DNA of 64,000 nt from Akkermansia muciniphila (lineage in GTDB: Bacteria > Verrucomicrobiota > Verrucomicrobiia > Limisphaerales > UBA9464): the NCBI GenBank assembly GCA_945861565.1, contig CAMAUY010000001.1, forward strand, positions 100,376 to 164,375, in the 5' to 3' direction. Positions 54,122 through 62,910 of this stretch are shown here, in pieces. The notes beneath the pieces are model-generated. The model was not told the DNA's origin, did no database searches, and saw nothing but the letters and a program-made list of their open reading frames with translations. A program made the translations under genes and the position numbers. How positions within the stretch are numbered: position 1 is the stretch's first letter; the number at the start of each line of letters is the position of its first letter.

Positions 54122-55285
54122 ATGAACAAGGCCAGCCCGGAAACCCTATCTGCACGTTGCCACAGTTGCGGCCAGCCGGCTCTACTGTTAGCGGGAGGTT
54201 ATGAATCTTTTTTTCGCGTTACTTCTGACTGCAAACCGTGGCCGCCAGGCGGTAGTCTGGCCCGATGCGCGGCGTGTGGAATGGTGCAAACGCCGGTCGT
54301 GCCACGGTGGAGTGAGGAGGCAGCTGAGATTTACGCGAACTATACCATCTATCATCAAAGCTGCGGTGTGGAACAAAACGTTTTCGGCGATCCAAGCGGC
54401 GCGGGGCAACCCCGCTCGGATAAACTCATTCAAGCCTTGCGCGGTGGCTGTGCGTTGCCTCTGAAGGGACGCTTGCTGGACATTGGCTGTGGCATCGGTT
54501 CATTCCTTTCTGCTTGGAGCCGTTTGATTCCCGGCTGGTCATTGTGCGGTTCAGAAGTAAGCGAGAATTGCAGGGCACGCGTCGAGAGCATCCCCGGGGT
54601 CGAGAATTTTTATACCTGTGATGTCAACGAAATCCCCGATTCGTTTGATGTGATTTCGCTGATTCACGTGCTGGAGCATATTCCATCGCCCCTTGATTTC
54701 TTGCAGCGGGTGCGGAGGAAACTCAAGCCGGACGGCCTGCTGGTGGTTCAGGTGCCTGACTGCGAGCAAAACGTTGTCATGTTGCTCGTGGCGGACCACT
54801 GCTCGCATTTTTCGCCACCACTCTTGGCCGCGTTGGTGGAGGGGGCCGGCTTCGAGGTTTTGCACGCCACGAATTCCTGGGTGGCCAAAGAGATCAGCGT
54901 GGTGGCGCGAGGGGTTGCCGGACCTGCAAGGACCGGATCGGTTGCTTTTCCGGAATCGGAGTCTGTGCACGTGTTTGAGGGATGGAAGCGCCTCAATGAG
55001 ATCGTCGCCAAAATCGAACCGCTGAAGCAACGGGCTGATTTTGGTCTGTTTGGTACCGCCATTGCAGCGACGTGGCTGGATGCTCAAACCGGGGCTGCGG
55101 CGCGATTTTTTGTGGACGAGGACCGAAATCGCGTGGGCCGGACGCACATGGGACGCCCCATTCTGGCGCCGGCAGATCTGCCACCTCGGGCGACGGTTTT
55201 TGTCGCGTTGCCCCAACCCGCGGCTGGGCAGGTGGCGGTACGTTTGGCCCGGTTGCCCCTGGGCTTGAACGTGGTCGTGCCATAA
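54122..55285 (+). CDS. Zinc-finger SAM methyltransferase of the sugar C-methyltransferase type (MT1)
   Basis: 387 residues. N-terminal zinc ribbon CHSCG...CAACG (residues about 13-53). SAM motif I is LLDIGCGIGSFLSAW, followed by acidic CGSEVSEN and VISLIHVLEHI. A C-terminal domain has FGLFGTAIAATWLD...FFVDEDRNRVGRTHMG, as in Methyltransf_14 enzymes that methylate nucleotide-linked keto-deoxysugars. It is the first gene of a compact six-gene operon (gaps of about 7-43 bases). The substrate is unknown. Confidence 0.82.
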   Translation: MNKASPETLSARCHSCGQPALLLAGGYESFFRVTSDCKPWPPGGSLARCAACGMVQTPVVPRWSEEAAEIYANYTIYHQSCGVEQNVFGDPSGAGQPRSDKLIQALRGGCALPLKGRLLDIGCGIGSFLSAWSRLIPGWSLCGSEVSENCRARVESIPGVENFYTCDVNEIPDSFDVISLIHVLEHIPSPLDFLQRVRRKLKPDGLLVVQVPDCEQNVVMLLVADHCSHFSPPLLAALVEGAGFEVLHATNSWVAKEISVVARGVAGPARTGSVAFPESESVHVFEGWKRLNEIVAKIEPLKQRADFGLFGTAIAATWLDAQTGAAARFFVDEDRNRVGRTHMGRPILAPADLPPRATVFVALPQPAAGQVAVRLARLPLGLNVVVP

Positions 55286-55292
55286 GCCCGGA

Positions 55293-56516
55293 ATGTCTTT
55301 CTCAATCATTATGAGCCGTTGCCAGATTTGCGCGTCCCCCTTGCAGTCCCTGATCGATTTTGGACCTCAACCGGTCTGCAACCGTTATCTGGCCGCGCCG
55401 GACCGGAACGAATTTCATCACCCGCTGATTCTGGCCCAGTGCGCTTCCGATGGGTTGTTGCAACTCGCCCGGCCGTGGCCCAGCGATGAGGTCCGTCCCC
55501 GGCTCGAATGGATCAGCTACAAGGAACCGGAACGGCACCTGGATGATTTGTGCGAACGCATCGCGGCTCTGCCCGGGGTCGGGTCGGACACCTTGATCGC
55601 CGGGTTGAGCTATAAGGACGAACCGGTCCTCACCCGCCTGGAAAGGAGTGGTTTCTCCAAGACATGGAATGTCCGGCTGGACGAGCTCGGAATCCTGGAA
55701 CCGGGCTCGGGGATGGAATCGATCCAGAATGTCCTCTCGCTGGAACTAGCAGGAAAACTCCGCGACCACAGGGAAGCCCCGGGAGTGATCGTGGTCCGTC
55801 ACCTCTTGGAACATTCCAATTCGGTTGCCCGCACTCTGGAATTTCTCAAAGCGTGGGCGCGGCCGGGAGGCATCTTCATTTTGGAAGTGCCCGACAGCGA
55901 ACAGACGTTTCGCGACCTCGATTTTGGCACCGTTTGGGAGGAGCATGTTTGCTACTTCACCGAATGCACGATGGGCCGCGCCTTTCACCCGTACGAAACC
56001 AGCCTGCTCGAAGTCATCCGTTACCCGTACACGCTGGAAGATTGTCTCATCGCAATCGTGGCGAACCGTCCGCCGCAGACAGCTCTTTCTCCCGTGAATG
56101 GCGCCCTGGAAAAGGAACTTGTCTTGGGCGCCGGATTCAAAAAGGGCTGGCAACCCTTGGGTATCCGCTGCCGCGAGGCACTGGATTCGATACGCCAGAA
56201 CGGGGGCTCCACGGTGATCTTCGGCGCCGGCCACCGCGCAGCCACGTTCATCAATCTCCTCGGCTTGGAGAAGTTGATTACCTGCGTGATTGACGATGAT
56301 CCCCGCAAGGCCGGACTCCATCTGCCGGGTTGCCAACTTCCGATTGTCCCTTCGGCCCGTCTCCACGCCGAACGTCCCGCACTCTGCCTCCTCGCCGCCA
56401 GCCCGGACAGCGAGAAGGTCATCATGGAAAAGAACAAGGACTACACCAACAACGGCGGCCGTTTTGCCAGCATCTATCCCCGCAGCCCGATTGCCTGGGC
56501 ACAATTGCGCGCCTGA
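55293..56516 (+). CDS. Methyltransferase-fold protein with degenerate SAM site (MT2)
   Basis: 407 residues (ATG at 55293 or, seven codons later, at 55311). It keeps the family's architecture: half of the zinc ribbon (CQIC, then CASDG where Cys would be expected), a Rossmann core and the C-terminal STVIFGAGHRAATFINLL...IDDDPRKAGLHLPG. The SAM loop expected as DIGxxDG reads LIAGLSYKDEPVLTRLE, without the Gly-rich turn, but GGIFILEVPDSEQTF and WEEHVCYFT are retained. It may be a non-catalytic partner of its neighbours or use an unusual site. Confidence 0.75.
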   Translation: MSFSIIMSRCQICASPLQSLIDFGPQPVCNRYLAAPDRNEFHHPLILAQCASDGLLQLARPWPSDEVRPRLEWISYKEPERHLDDLCERIAALPGVGSDTLIAGLSYKDEPVLTRLERSGFSKTWNVRLDELGILEPGSGMESIQNVLSLELAGKLRDHREAPGVIVVRHLLEHSNSVARTLEFLKAWARPGGIFILEVPDSEQTFRDLDFGTVWEEHVCYFTECTMGRAFHPYETSLLEVIRYPYTLEDCLIAIVANRPPQTALSPVNGALEKELVLGAGFKKGWQPLGIRCREALDSIRQNGGSTVIFGAGHRAATFINLLGLEKLITCVIDDDPRKAGLHLPGCQLPIVPSARLHAERPALCLLAASPDSEKVIMEKNKDYTNNGGRFASIYPRSPIAWAQLRA

Positions 56517-56538
56517 TTCAAAGACCCCGGGCCCACTC

Positions 56539-57060
56539 ATGCCAATCCTTCAGCGCACTAGCAACGTCTTCGTCTTGGGTGATAGCCCGGATTTTGTCCA
56601 TGGCGGCATCATCGCGGACCTCAAGAAAGCGGCCGATAGCAGCCCTCTCAAGCGGGCCCGGCTTTGCCTTCACCGGGAAGGCGCGGAATTAGTTCACGAG
56701 ATGTTGATCGTTCTGGCAGGCTCGGTCTATATCCGCCCCCATCGGCACCTGAACAAACCAGAATCGTTCCATCTTCTGGAAGGCGACGTCTCCGCGGTTT
56801 TCTTCGATGACGATGGCACACCGACCCGCCAGGTACGGTTGGGCCGCGGTCCCGATCAACCTTTTATCTACCGGGTGACGCATCCCGTCTATCACACCCA
56901 GTTGGTGTGGTCCGACTACGTGGTCTTTTACGAGTGTACCCGTGGACCGTTCCTCAAAGAAGAAACCGAATATGCGCTTTGGGCTCCGGAGGAGGGTGCC
57001 CCTGAAGTCGCCGGATATCGGGCACGGCTGATAGAACAGCTCGCCTCCCTCTCTGCCTAA
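56539..57060 (+). CDS. WbuC-like cupin metalloprotein
   Basis: 173 residues from the ATG at 56539 (the longer frame runs out of phase through the previous gene). One cupin: RARLCLHREGAELVHEMLIV, then the metal motif RPHRHLNKPESFHLLEGDVS (His, His, Glu) and VYHTQLVWSDYVVFYECTRG with a later His. WbuC-type cupins occur in O-antigen clusters with unclear activity. It lies between methyltransferase genes, 22 bases after MT2. Confidence 0.85.
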   Translation: MPILQRTSNVFVLGDSPDFVHGGIIADLKKAADSSPLKRARLCLHREGAELVHEMLIVLAGSVYIRPHRHLNKPESFHLLEGDVSAVFFDDDGTPTRQVRLGRGPDQPFIYRVTHPVYHTQLVWSDYVVFYECTRGPFLKEETEYALWAPEEGAPEVAGYRARLIEQLASLSA

Positions 57061-57102
57061 AGGCTTTACCAATGACATCAGAACCCCTAGACATCAACTC
57101 CC

Positions 57103-57789
57103 ATGGCTGAAACGACAAAGCCCAAGACCAAAGAGCCCCAATATCAGAACTGCCTCGACATCCGCGACCGAAAAGGCTTGGCCAGCATGGGGTTGCGCGG
57201 CACCCAAGTCTGGACAGACGATCCCAAACACCTTCTTTTCATCCTAGCCCGGTACAAGTTCGTTGCGAAAATGTTCGCCGGCTACGAACACGTCCTCGAG
57301 ATCGGTTGTGGGGACGGCTTAGGCACTCGAATGGTTCAGCAGGAAGTCAGACATGTCACTGCCGTCGATTTTGACGCAGTCTTTATTGACGATCTGAAAC
57401 AACGAGCTGATTCCGACTGGCCGCTTGATGTCCACGTCCATGACATGTTGCAAGGGCCCGTTCCGGGACAGTACGCCGGCGTCTATGCCCTCGACGTGCT
57501 GGAGCACATTCGACCCTCCGATGAGGATCTCTTCATTCGCAATGCCCTCCAGTCCTTGAAACCGAACGGCAGCCTGATCTTCGGCATGCCGTCACTTGAG
57601 TCCCAAGTGTATGCCTCCCCTCCGAGCAAGGCTGGACACGTTAACTGCAAGTCGGCCAAGGACTTCAAAGCTCTGATGGAGAGGTATTTTCATCATGTCT
57701 TCCTCTTTTCCATGAACGACGAGGTTCTGCACACCGGGTTCTACGCCATGTCGCACTACCTCTTCGTTCTGTGCTGCGGGAAGAAGTAA
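57103..57789 (+). CDS. Class I SAM methyltransferase (MT3)
   Basis: 228 residues. SAM motif I VLEIGCGDGLGTRMVQ (about residue 65), acidic VTAVDFDAVFIDDL, then YAGVYALDVLEHIRP and NGSLIFGMPSLESQVY. It has no zinc ribbon or C-terminal module, unlike MT1, MT2 and MT4, so its substrate probably differs. Fourth gene of the operon. Confidence 0.87.
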   Translation: MAETTKPKTKEPQYQNCLDIRDRKGLASMGLRGTQVWTDDPKHLLFILARYKFVAKMFAGYEHVLEIGCGDGLGTRMVQQEVRHVTAVDFDAVFIDDLKQRADSDWPLDVHVHDMLQGPVPGQYAGVYALDVLEHIRPSDEDLFIRNALQSLKPNGSLIFGMPSLESQVYASPPSKAGHVNCKSAKDFKALMERYFHHVFLFSMNDEVLHTGFYAMSHYLFVLCCGKK

Positions 57790-57811
57790 GGACCGGACTA
57801 GCGCCCAAGTC

Positions 57812-58696
57812 ATGTCGGTTCGTGCATCCTATCTTGTGGTTGGAGCGGACAGCCTCGTAGGGGGCGGTCTGCTCCGGGCGTTGGAACGGAGGGGTCACAC
57901 CGCCTTTGGCACCACTCGCCGTAGGGATTCAGTGACTAACCGGCGCGTCTTTCTAGACTTCGAAAGCGAGGATCCGTTTATTGCGCCGCCCGACGTCGGC
58001 TACGCTTTTGTCGTGGCCGCCGCGACAAACTATGATCGATGCGAGACGGATCCGCTCGCTTACAAAATTAATGTCGAGCTCACGCCTCGCACCATCGCTT
58101 CCCTCTTGAACCAGGGCCTGTTTGTCACCTTCATCTCGACGAACTCCGTTTTTGGTGGTGAGCGTCCGTGGCCGCAGGAGGACGATCCGCACGACCCGAA
58201 GATTTCATACGCGATTCAGAAACACCGAAGCGAGTTGGCCGTCCGCAAGGCCGCCTCTGCACTCGATGCGGAGGGCCGGTTGAATATCGTCCGCCTGACC
58301 AAAATTCTCGATCCGAGCACCTCCCCATTGGCGAGCTGGTTCCAGGCGTGGCGGCGCGGCGAGCCCGTCCAACCCTTCTCCGATTTGATCTTCGCGCCCA
58401 TGTCGATCCAGTTCGTCGGGGAAGCTCTCGCCATCCTCGGTGAAAAGAGGGTACCGGGCGATCTTCACCTCTCTGGAGCTGACAACGTGAGCTACGTCGA
58501 TTTGGCTTTGGCGTTGGCCGAGAAACTTGGGTTTGATCCCGGCTTGATCGTACCGACCACCGCCACGGCGAAAGGGATTCATATCGCCTTCAAACCCCGG
58601 TTTAGTGGTTTGGGCATGACCCGAACCACTCAACTCACCGGCATCCACCCGCAAAAACTTGCCGATGTTGTGAGCGATCTCACCGTTGAAGCGTGA
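57812..58696 (+). CDS. NAD(P)-dependent SDR, RmlD/epimerase type
   Basis: 294 residues with the N-terminal nucleotide loop VVGADSLVGGGLLRALERRG, the active-site Ser-region FISTNSVFGG and YAIQK (YxxxK), and C-terminal VSYVDLALALAEKLGF. It resembles dTDP-4-dehydrorhamnose reductases and epimerases that reduce or invert nucleotide sugars. Its end overlaps the upstream extension of the next gene, but not that gene's ATG. Confidence 0.83.
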   Translation: MSVRASYLVVGADSLVGGGLLRALERRGHTAFGTTRRRDSVTNRRVFLDFESEDPFIAPPDVGYAFVVAAATNYDRCETDPLAYKINVELTPRTIASLLNQGLFVTFISTNSVFGGERPWPQEDDPHDPKISYAIQKHRSELAVRKAASALDAEGRLNIVRLTKILDPSTSPLASWFQAWRRGEPVQPFSDLIFAPMSIQFVGEALAILGEKRVPGDLHLSGADNVSYVDLALALAEKLGFDPGLIVPTTATAKGIHIAFKPRFSGLGMTRTTQLTGIHPQKLADVVSDLTVEA

Positions 58697-58718
58697 ACAT
58701 CGTCGAATAGATTTTGCT

Positions 58719-59984
58719 ATGAGTGCACAGGTTTTCCATCGAACCACCTGCCGGTTGTGCGATTCGCCCAATGTCGAACGGGTCGTCAAGCTGGAGCCCA
58801 TCCCGCTTTCGGAGAATTACTGTGACGATCCCGAGATCGGGCGTTCCGCCGCCCGGTATCCGGTTGATCTCTATATGTGCGCCGACTGCGGCCACGTTCA
58901 TCAGTTGGATGTTGTCGATTCCAAAAGCCTCTGGGAGAACTACACCTATTACTCGGGCGATGCCAATGGCATGCCCGAACATTTCAACCAGGTGGCGGCG
59001 AAGATTATTCGCACCCAACAACCGCCGCCAGGTTCCCTTGTCATCGACATTGGCAGTAACGACGGCTCGCTTCTGCGCCCCTTTAAGCAAGCCGGTTATC
59101 GGGTACTCGGCATCGATCCCGCCAAAGTAATTGCCCGGCAGGCGACCGAGGCAGGGATCGAGACGTATCCCGAATTGATGTCGCTCGCTCTGGCCCAGGA
59201 AATCCGGGCAGACCGCGGCCCCGCTCATGTCGTCTGCATGTTCAACGCCTTCGCCCACGCCGACAATATGGGCGAAATCGCCGAAAGCATCCGCACGTTG
59301 CTTGCCCCGGACGGGATCTTTGTTTTCGAGGCGCAATACTTGCTCGATATTATCGACCGCGTTCTCATTGCTTCCATCTTCCACGAGCACATGAGCCATC
59401 ACTCGGTCAAAGCGCTCATACTCTTCTTCGACCGGCACGGCCTTGAACTGATCGACGTGGAACGGGTTCCCATCCAACACGGCTCCATCGTGGGCACCGT
59501 CCAACTCAAAGGAGGGACGAGGAATGTCCAGAACTCGGTATCGCACATACTCGCTCTCGAATCGGAACGTGGATTGGACAAGCTCCAGACACTTCGGGAT
59601 TTTGGATCAAGACTCGCCCGATTGCGCGACCGCACGGTCGCGCTCGTGCGTGAGTGGAAGGCGTCCAACGCAAGGATTGCCGGCTTTGGCGCCGCCCGGA
59701 GCGGGCCGACCCTGATCGCTCAATTGGGGCTCCAGGGTGCCATCGAGTACATTGTGGACGATCATCCGCAGAAGGTCGGAAAGTATTCATCCGGCGACGG
59801 CATACCGATTGTGCCAACATCGGAACTGTGCCGACGTATGCCCGATTATACCGTCATCTTGGCGTGGGTCCATGCCCGTAAGATCATCGAGAACAATCAA
59901 GAATACCTCGACCGCGGGGGGCATTTTGTCGTGCTTTGCCCTGAAACAAGGATCGTTTGCAGAGAGAGAGACCAAAGGCTCTAA
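58719..59984 (+). CDS. Zinc-finger sugar C-methyltransferase-type protein (MT4)
   Basis: About 421 residues from the ATG at 58719. Zinc ribbon CRLCD...CADCG (about 10-65), SENYCDDPEIG, SAM motif I VIDIGSNDGSLLRPF, and FEAQYLLDIIDRVLIASIFH followed by EHMSHHS, which matches the YHEHxSY active region of TylC3/NovU-type C-methyltransferases. The C-terminal domain contains ARIAGFGAARSGPTLI and YIVDDHPQKVGKYSSG. It likely C-methylates a nucleotide-bound keto-sugar. Last gene of the operon; the stop almost meets the convergent FGE-like gene. Confidence 0.87.
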   Translation: MSAQVFHRTTCRLCDSPNVERVVKLEPIPLSENYCDDPEIGRSAARYPVDLYMCADCGHVHQLDVVDSKSLWENYTYYSGDANGMPEHFNQVAAKIIRTQQPPPGSLVIDIGSNDGSLLRPFKQAGYRVLGIDPAKVIARQATEAGIETYPELMSLALAQEIRADRGPAHVVCMFNAFAHADNMGEIAESIRTLLAPDGIFVFEAQYLLDIIDRVLIASIFHEHMSHHSVKALILFFDRHGLELIDVERVPIQHGSIVGTVQLKGGTRNVQNSVSHILALESERGLDKLQTLRDFGSRLARLRDRTVALVREWKASNARIAGFGAARSGPTLIAQLGLQGAIEYIVDDHPQKVGKYSSGDGIPIVPTSELCRRMPDYTVILAWVHARKIIENNQEYLDRGGHFVVLCPETRIVCRERDQRL

Positions 59985-61243
59985 GGTTGGGCACCAGCGA
60001 GCACAACGCGGAAGCCGATGCTCCACCAGATTTGGTTCGCCGGTAGTCCCGCACGGTACGCGGATCGCGCCGCTGCGCCTGCGCTTTCCCAAGCGCCCGA
60101 ATGGAGGGTGTGATCGGACCCGGACGCCGGACCCTTCGGATCGACAACGCTCCCGCCCGGATAGCGGGCATCATACCAATCCAAGCACCACTCGATCACA
60201 TTCCCGTGCATGTCATACAGACCCCAAGGATTCGGCAGTTTTGCTCCGACGGGATGGGATCGGTTACCGGAGTTGTCGCGATACCACGCATACTGCCCCA
60301 GCAAACTGTACGTGGGATCATCGCCGAAGCTGAATCGAGTTGTGGTCCCAGCCCGGCACGCATAATCCCATTCGGCTTCCGTGGGCAGCCGATAGACCCA
60401 ACCCGCCGGCAATCGCCCGGCGGCCGCTTCGCGCACTGTCAGCTTCGCACAATAGTTTGTCGCGTCATTCCAGCTCACCGTCTCCACCGGCAGATTGGTG
60501 TCCCCGTGAAAGTAGCTGGGATCCCTTCCGATCACCGCTGCATACTCACCCTGAGTCACTTCATATTTTCCAATGTAGAATCCACGCGTTAGCGTCACTT
60601 GCGTTTGCGGGCCTTCATTGACGTTTTCAGGATTCCGATCTTGCTCGGTGACCGGGCTGCCCATAGTGAACGAGCCGGAATTGATCCAGGCCAGGCGAGC
60701 GGGGTCAGGATTGGCAGGGATCGGCAAATCGATCACCCGGTAGAACCGCGTGGGAAGGAAAGCATCGGTGTCGGACCAGACCCACGGACTCCCGGTCAGG
60801 GTGACATTGGTCAACGTGAGCCAGTGCTTGGTGTCGCCCAGGCTGTCGAAGTACTGCACCGCCACTGGCAAATGTGATGCGCCGCTCACCGTCAGCAACG
60901 GGGCCGATCGGACCGTCAGAGTGGTAGCCGGCGGTGGGGCCGAAAACACCACGCTGGGGATGGAAGTGTAGTTCGTGCCGGCATCGGTGACCGTAACGCC
61001 AGTGACCACGCCGTTGGTGATCGTCGCGACGGCGACGGCTCCCCCTCCCCCTCCGCCGATGAAACTCACGGAGGGCGCGGTGACGTAGCCCGTTCCGCCA
61101 TCCGTTACTTCGACCAGGATGACGAAGGTTTTGAAAAGGAAAGCCGTACCTGCCGCGGTGCGCTCGGCGTGGGTGGGCGACGTGGTCAGCATCAACCCAA
61201 GCAAAGCAAACCCTATAATGGAAAGTCGGCACCCGTTTTTCAT
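59981..61243 (-). CDS. Secreted FGE/SUMF1-fold protein, downstream copy
   Basis: 420 residues with a signal peptide (LSIIGFALLGLMLTTSPTHA). An N-terminal Gly-rich beta domain (GGTGYVTAPSVSFIGGGGGG ... TDAGTNYTSIPSVVF, about 45-115) precedes the FGE-sulfatase domain (about 195-420): GSFTMGSPVTEQDRNPE, EVTQGEYAAVIG, YRLPTEAEWDYACRAGTTTR, YDMHGNVIEWCLDWYD and GFRVVLA. The paired catalytic Cys of true formylglycine-generating enzymes is absent at the C-terminus (TLHSGAWESAG...), so it is probably a binding or non-FGE protein. A close paralog lies just upstream. Confidence 0.88.
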   Translation of the reverse strand: MKNGCRLSIIGFALLGLMLTTSPTHAERTAAGTAFLFKTFVILVEVTDGGTGYVTAPSVSFIGGGGGGAVAVATITNGVVTGVTVTDAGTNYTSIPSVVFSAPPPATTLTVRSAPLLTVSGASHLPVAVQYFDSLGDTKHWLTLTNVTLTGSPWVWSDTDAFLPTRFYRVIDLPIPANPDPARLAWINSGSFTMGSPVTEQDRNPENVNEGPQTQVTLTRGFYIGKYEVTQGEYAAVIGRDPSYFHGDTNLPVETVSWNDATNYCAKLTVREAAAGRLPAGWVYRLPTEAEWDYACRAGTTTRFSFGDDPTYSLLGQYAWYRDNSGNRSHPVGAKLPNPWGLYDMHGNVIEWCLDWYDARYPGGSVVDPKGPASGSDHTLHSGAWESAGAAARSAYRAGLPANQIWWSIGFRVVLAGAQP

Positions 61244-61309
61244 GAATTAATTGAAATATAACCTCGTGAACTCACACTAAAACCAGCGGTTGGAATAAAT
61301 CCGAATCTC

Positions 61310-62572
61310 CTACGGCAGCGTGGGGGCAAGGACCACGCGGAAACCGGTGCTGAACCAGATGTGGTTGGCGGACCTTCCAATGCGTTGTGCGGAACGTAAT
61401 GTTATATTTGAGCCTTCCCAATTGCTGTTGCGAATTGAACGATCGGACGCGGACACCGGACCCTGTGGATCGGCAACGTTACCGCCTGGATAGATAGTAT
61501 TATACCAATCCAAGCACCATTCGGCGACATTTCCATACATGTCGAATAAACCCCAAGGATTCGGCAGCTTTGTCCCGACGGGATGGGTTCGACTATTGGC
61601 ATTGTCGCGATACCAGGCGTACTGTCCGACCAAACTGTACGTGGGATCATCCCCGAAACTGAATCGCGTGGTAGTTCCAGCTCGGCAGGCGTATTCCCAT
61701 TCCGCCTCCGTGGGTAGGCGGTAATTCCAACCCGGCGGCAACCGGCCGGCGGCCACCTCACGCGCCGTCAGCTTTGCACAATAGTTTGTGGCGTGATTCC
61801 AATTCACCGTCTCCACTGGCAGATTGGTGTCCCCGTGAAAGTAGCTGGGATTATTTCCGATTAGCGCCGCATACTCGCCCTGGGTCACTTCATATTTACC
61901 CATGTAAAATCCACGCGTCAGTGTTACCTGCGTTTGCGGACCTTCACTGACCTCGTACGGATTGCGGTCTTGCTCTGTGGCCGGGCTGCCCATGATGAAC
62001 GAGCCTGGATTGATCCAGGCCAGACGGACGGGGTCAGGATTTGCGGGGATGGGCGAATCAATCACCCGGTAGAACCGCGTGCCAGGGATGGCTCCCGTGT
62101 CGCACCAGACCCACGGACTCCCGGTCAGGGTGACATTGGTCAACGTGAGCCACGTGGTTGTGTCGCCCAGGCTGTCGTAGTACTGGATCTCTACCAGCGT
62201 ATTTGGCGCGCCGACCACCGTCAGCAATGGGGCCAAGCGCAGTGCCAGAGTGGTGGGCGGCGGCGGGGCTGAAAATACCACGCCTGGGGTGGAGGTGTAG
62301 GCTGTGCCGGCATCGGTGACAGTAACGCCGGTGACCACGCCTTGGGTGATCGTTGCGACGGCGACCGCTCCTTGACCACCTCCTCCGATAAAACTCACGG
62401 TGGGGGGAGTGACGTAACCCGCCCCGCCGTCCGTCACGTCGACCAGGATGACGAATGTTTTGAAAAGGAAAGCCGTTCCCGCAGCAGTGCGCTGGGCATA
62501 AATGGACGTGGTGGTCAGAATCAGCCCAAGCACGGCAAACCCTACGATGGAAAGTCGGAGTCCTTTTTTCAT
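61310..62572 (-). CDS. Secreted FGE/SUMF1-fold protein, upstream copy
   Basis: Also 420 residues with the same architecture as its neighbour: signal peptide, Gly-rich beta domain (GGAGYVTPPTVSFIGGGGQG) and FGE-type domain with GSFIMGSPATEQDRNPYE and YRLPTEAEWEYACRAGTTTR. The two are highly similar until about residue 375, after which SIRNSNWEGSNITLRSAQRI differs strongly from the partner while GFRVVLA is again shared. The gap of 66 bases and identical length indicate tandem duplication. The catalytic Cys pair is also missing here. Confidence 0.88.
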   Translation of the reverse strand: MKKGLRLSIVGFAVLGLILTTTSIYAQRTAAGTAFLFKTFVILVDVTDGGAGYVTPPTVSFIGGGGQGAVAVATITQGVVTGVTVTDAGTAYTSTPGVVFSAPPPPTTLALRLAPLLTVVGAPNTLVEIQYYDSLGDTTTWLTLTNVTLTGSPWVWCDTGAIPGTRFYRVIDSPIPANPDPVRLAWINPGSFIMGSPATEQDRNPYEVSEGPQTQVTLTRGFYMGKYEVTQGEYAALIGNNPSYFHGDTNLPVETVNWNHATNYCAKLTAREVAAGRLPPGWNYRLPTEAEWEYACRAGTTTRFSFGDDPTYSLVGQYAWYRDNANSRTHPVGTKLPNPWGLFDMYGNVAEWCLDWYNTIYPGGNVADPQGPVSASDRSIRNSNWEGSNITLRSAQRIGRSANHIWFSTGFRVVLAPTLP

Positions 62573-62910
62573 GGATACATTCGGGTCGCTGCGAAAATGA
62601 AAAATGCAGATCCGCTAGTTGCGTCTTCCGTCCGCTTGGGCTCGAAGGAATACAAGATGCATTTCAGGCAGTGCATCCCGAGTCGTGTATTCCGAAGTTA
62701 TTGGAGACGGTAGCGGACGCCGCGCTGCGGAGTCCCCGCGCCGTTCAAGGCGCGGCACGAACCGGCGCAGCGGCCCTGTCTGCCCGTTGGACGCGGGCGG
62801 GGTTGTCGCAGCGCGACAACCCTCTCCAACAACTTCAGGATGCGCCCGTGGCGGACTGCTGGTTAACAACGAACTGGTTTTTGTCGAGAAGCTGTGAATC
62901 ATTCCGCTCC
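62573..62910. other. Intergenic region, repeat-like GC-rich sequence
   Basis: About 340 bases between the FGE-like pair and the MOSC gene. It contains GCGCGGCACGAACCGGCGCA, a type of sequence seen in dispersed elements of this phylum, and is crossed by open frames in several phases, none with a convincing start or motif. No gene called. Confidence 0.45.

Noticed and set aside
62615..62902. 95-codon minus-strand frame upstream of MOSC
   Set aside because: It lies entirely in repeat-like GC-rich intergenic DNA, with several competing frames and no start signal or domain.
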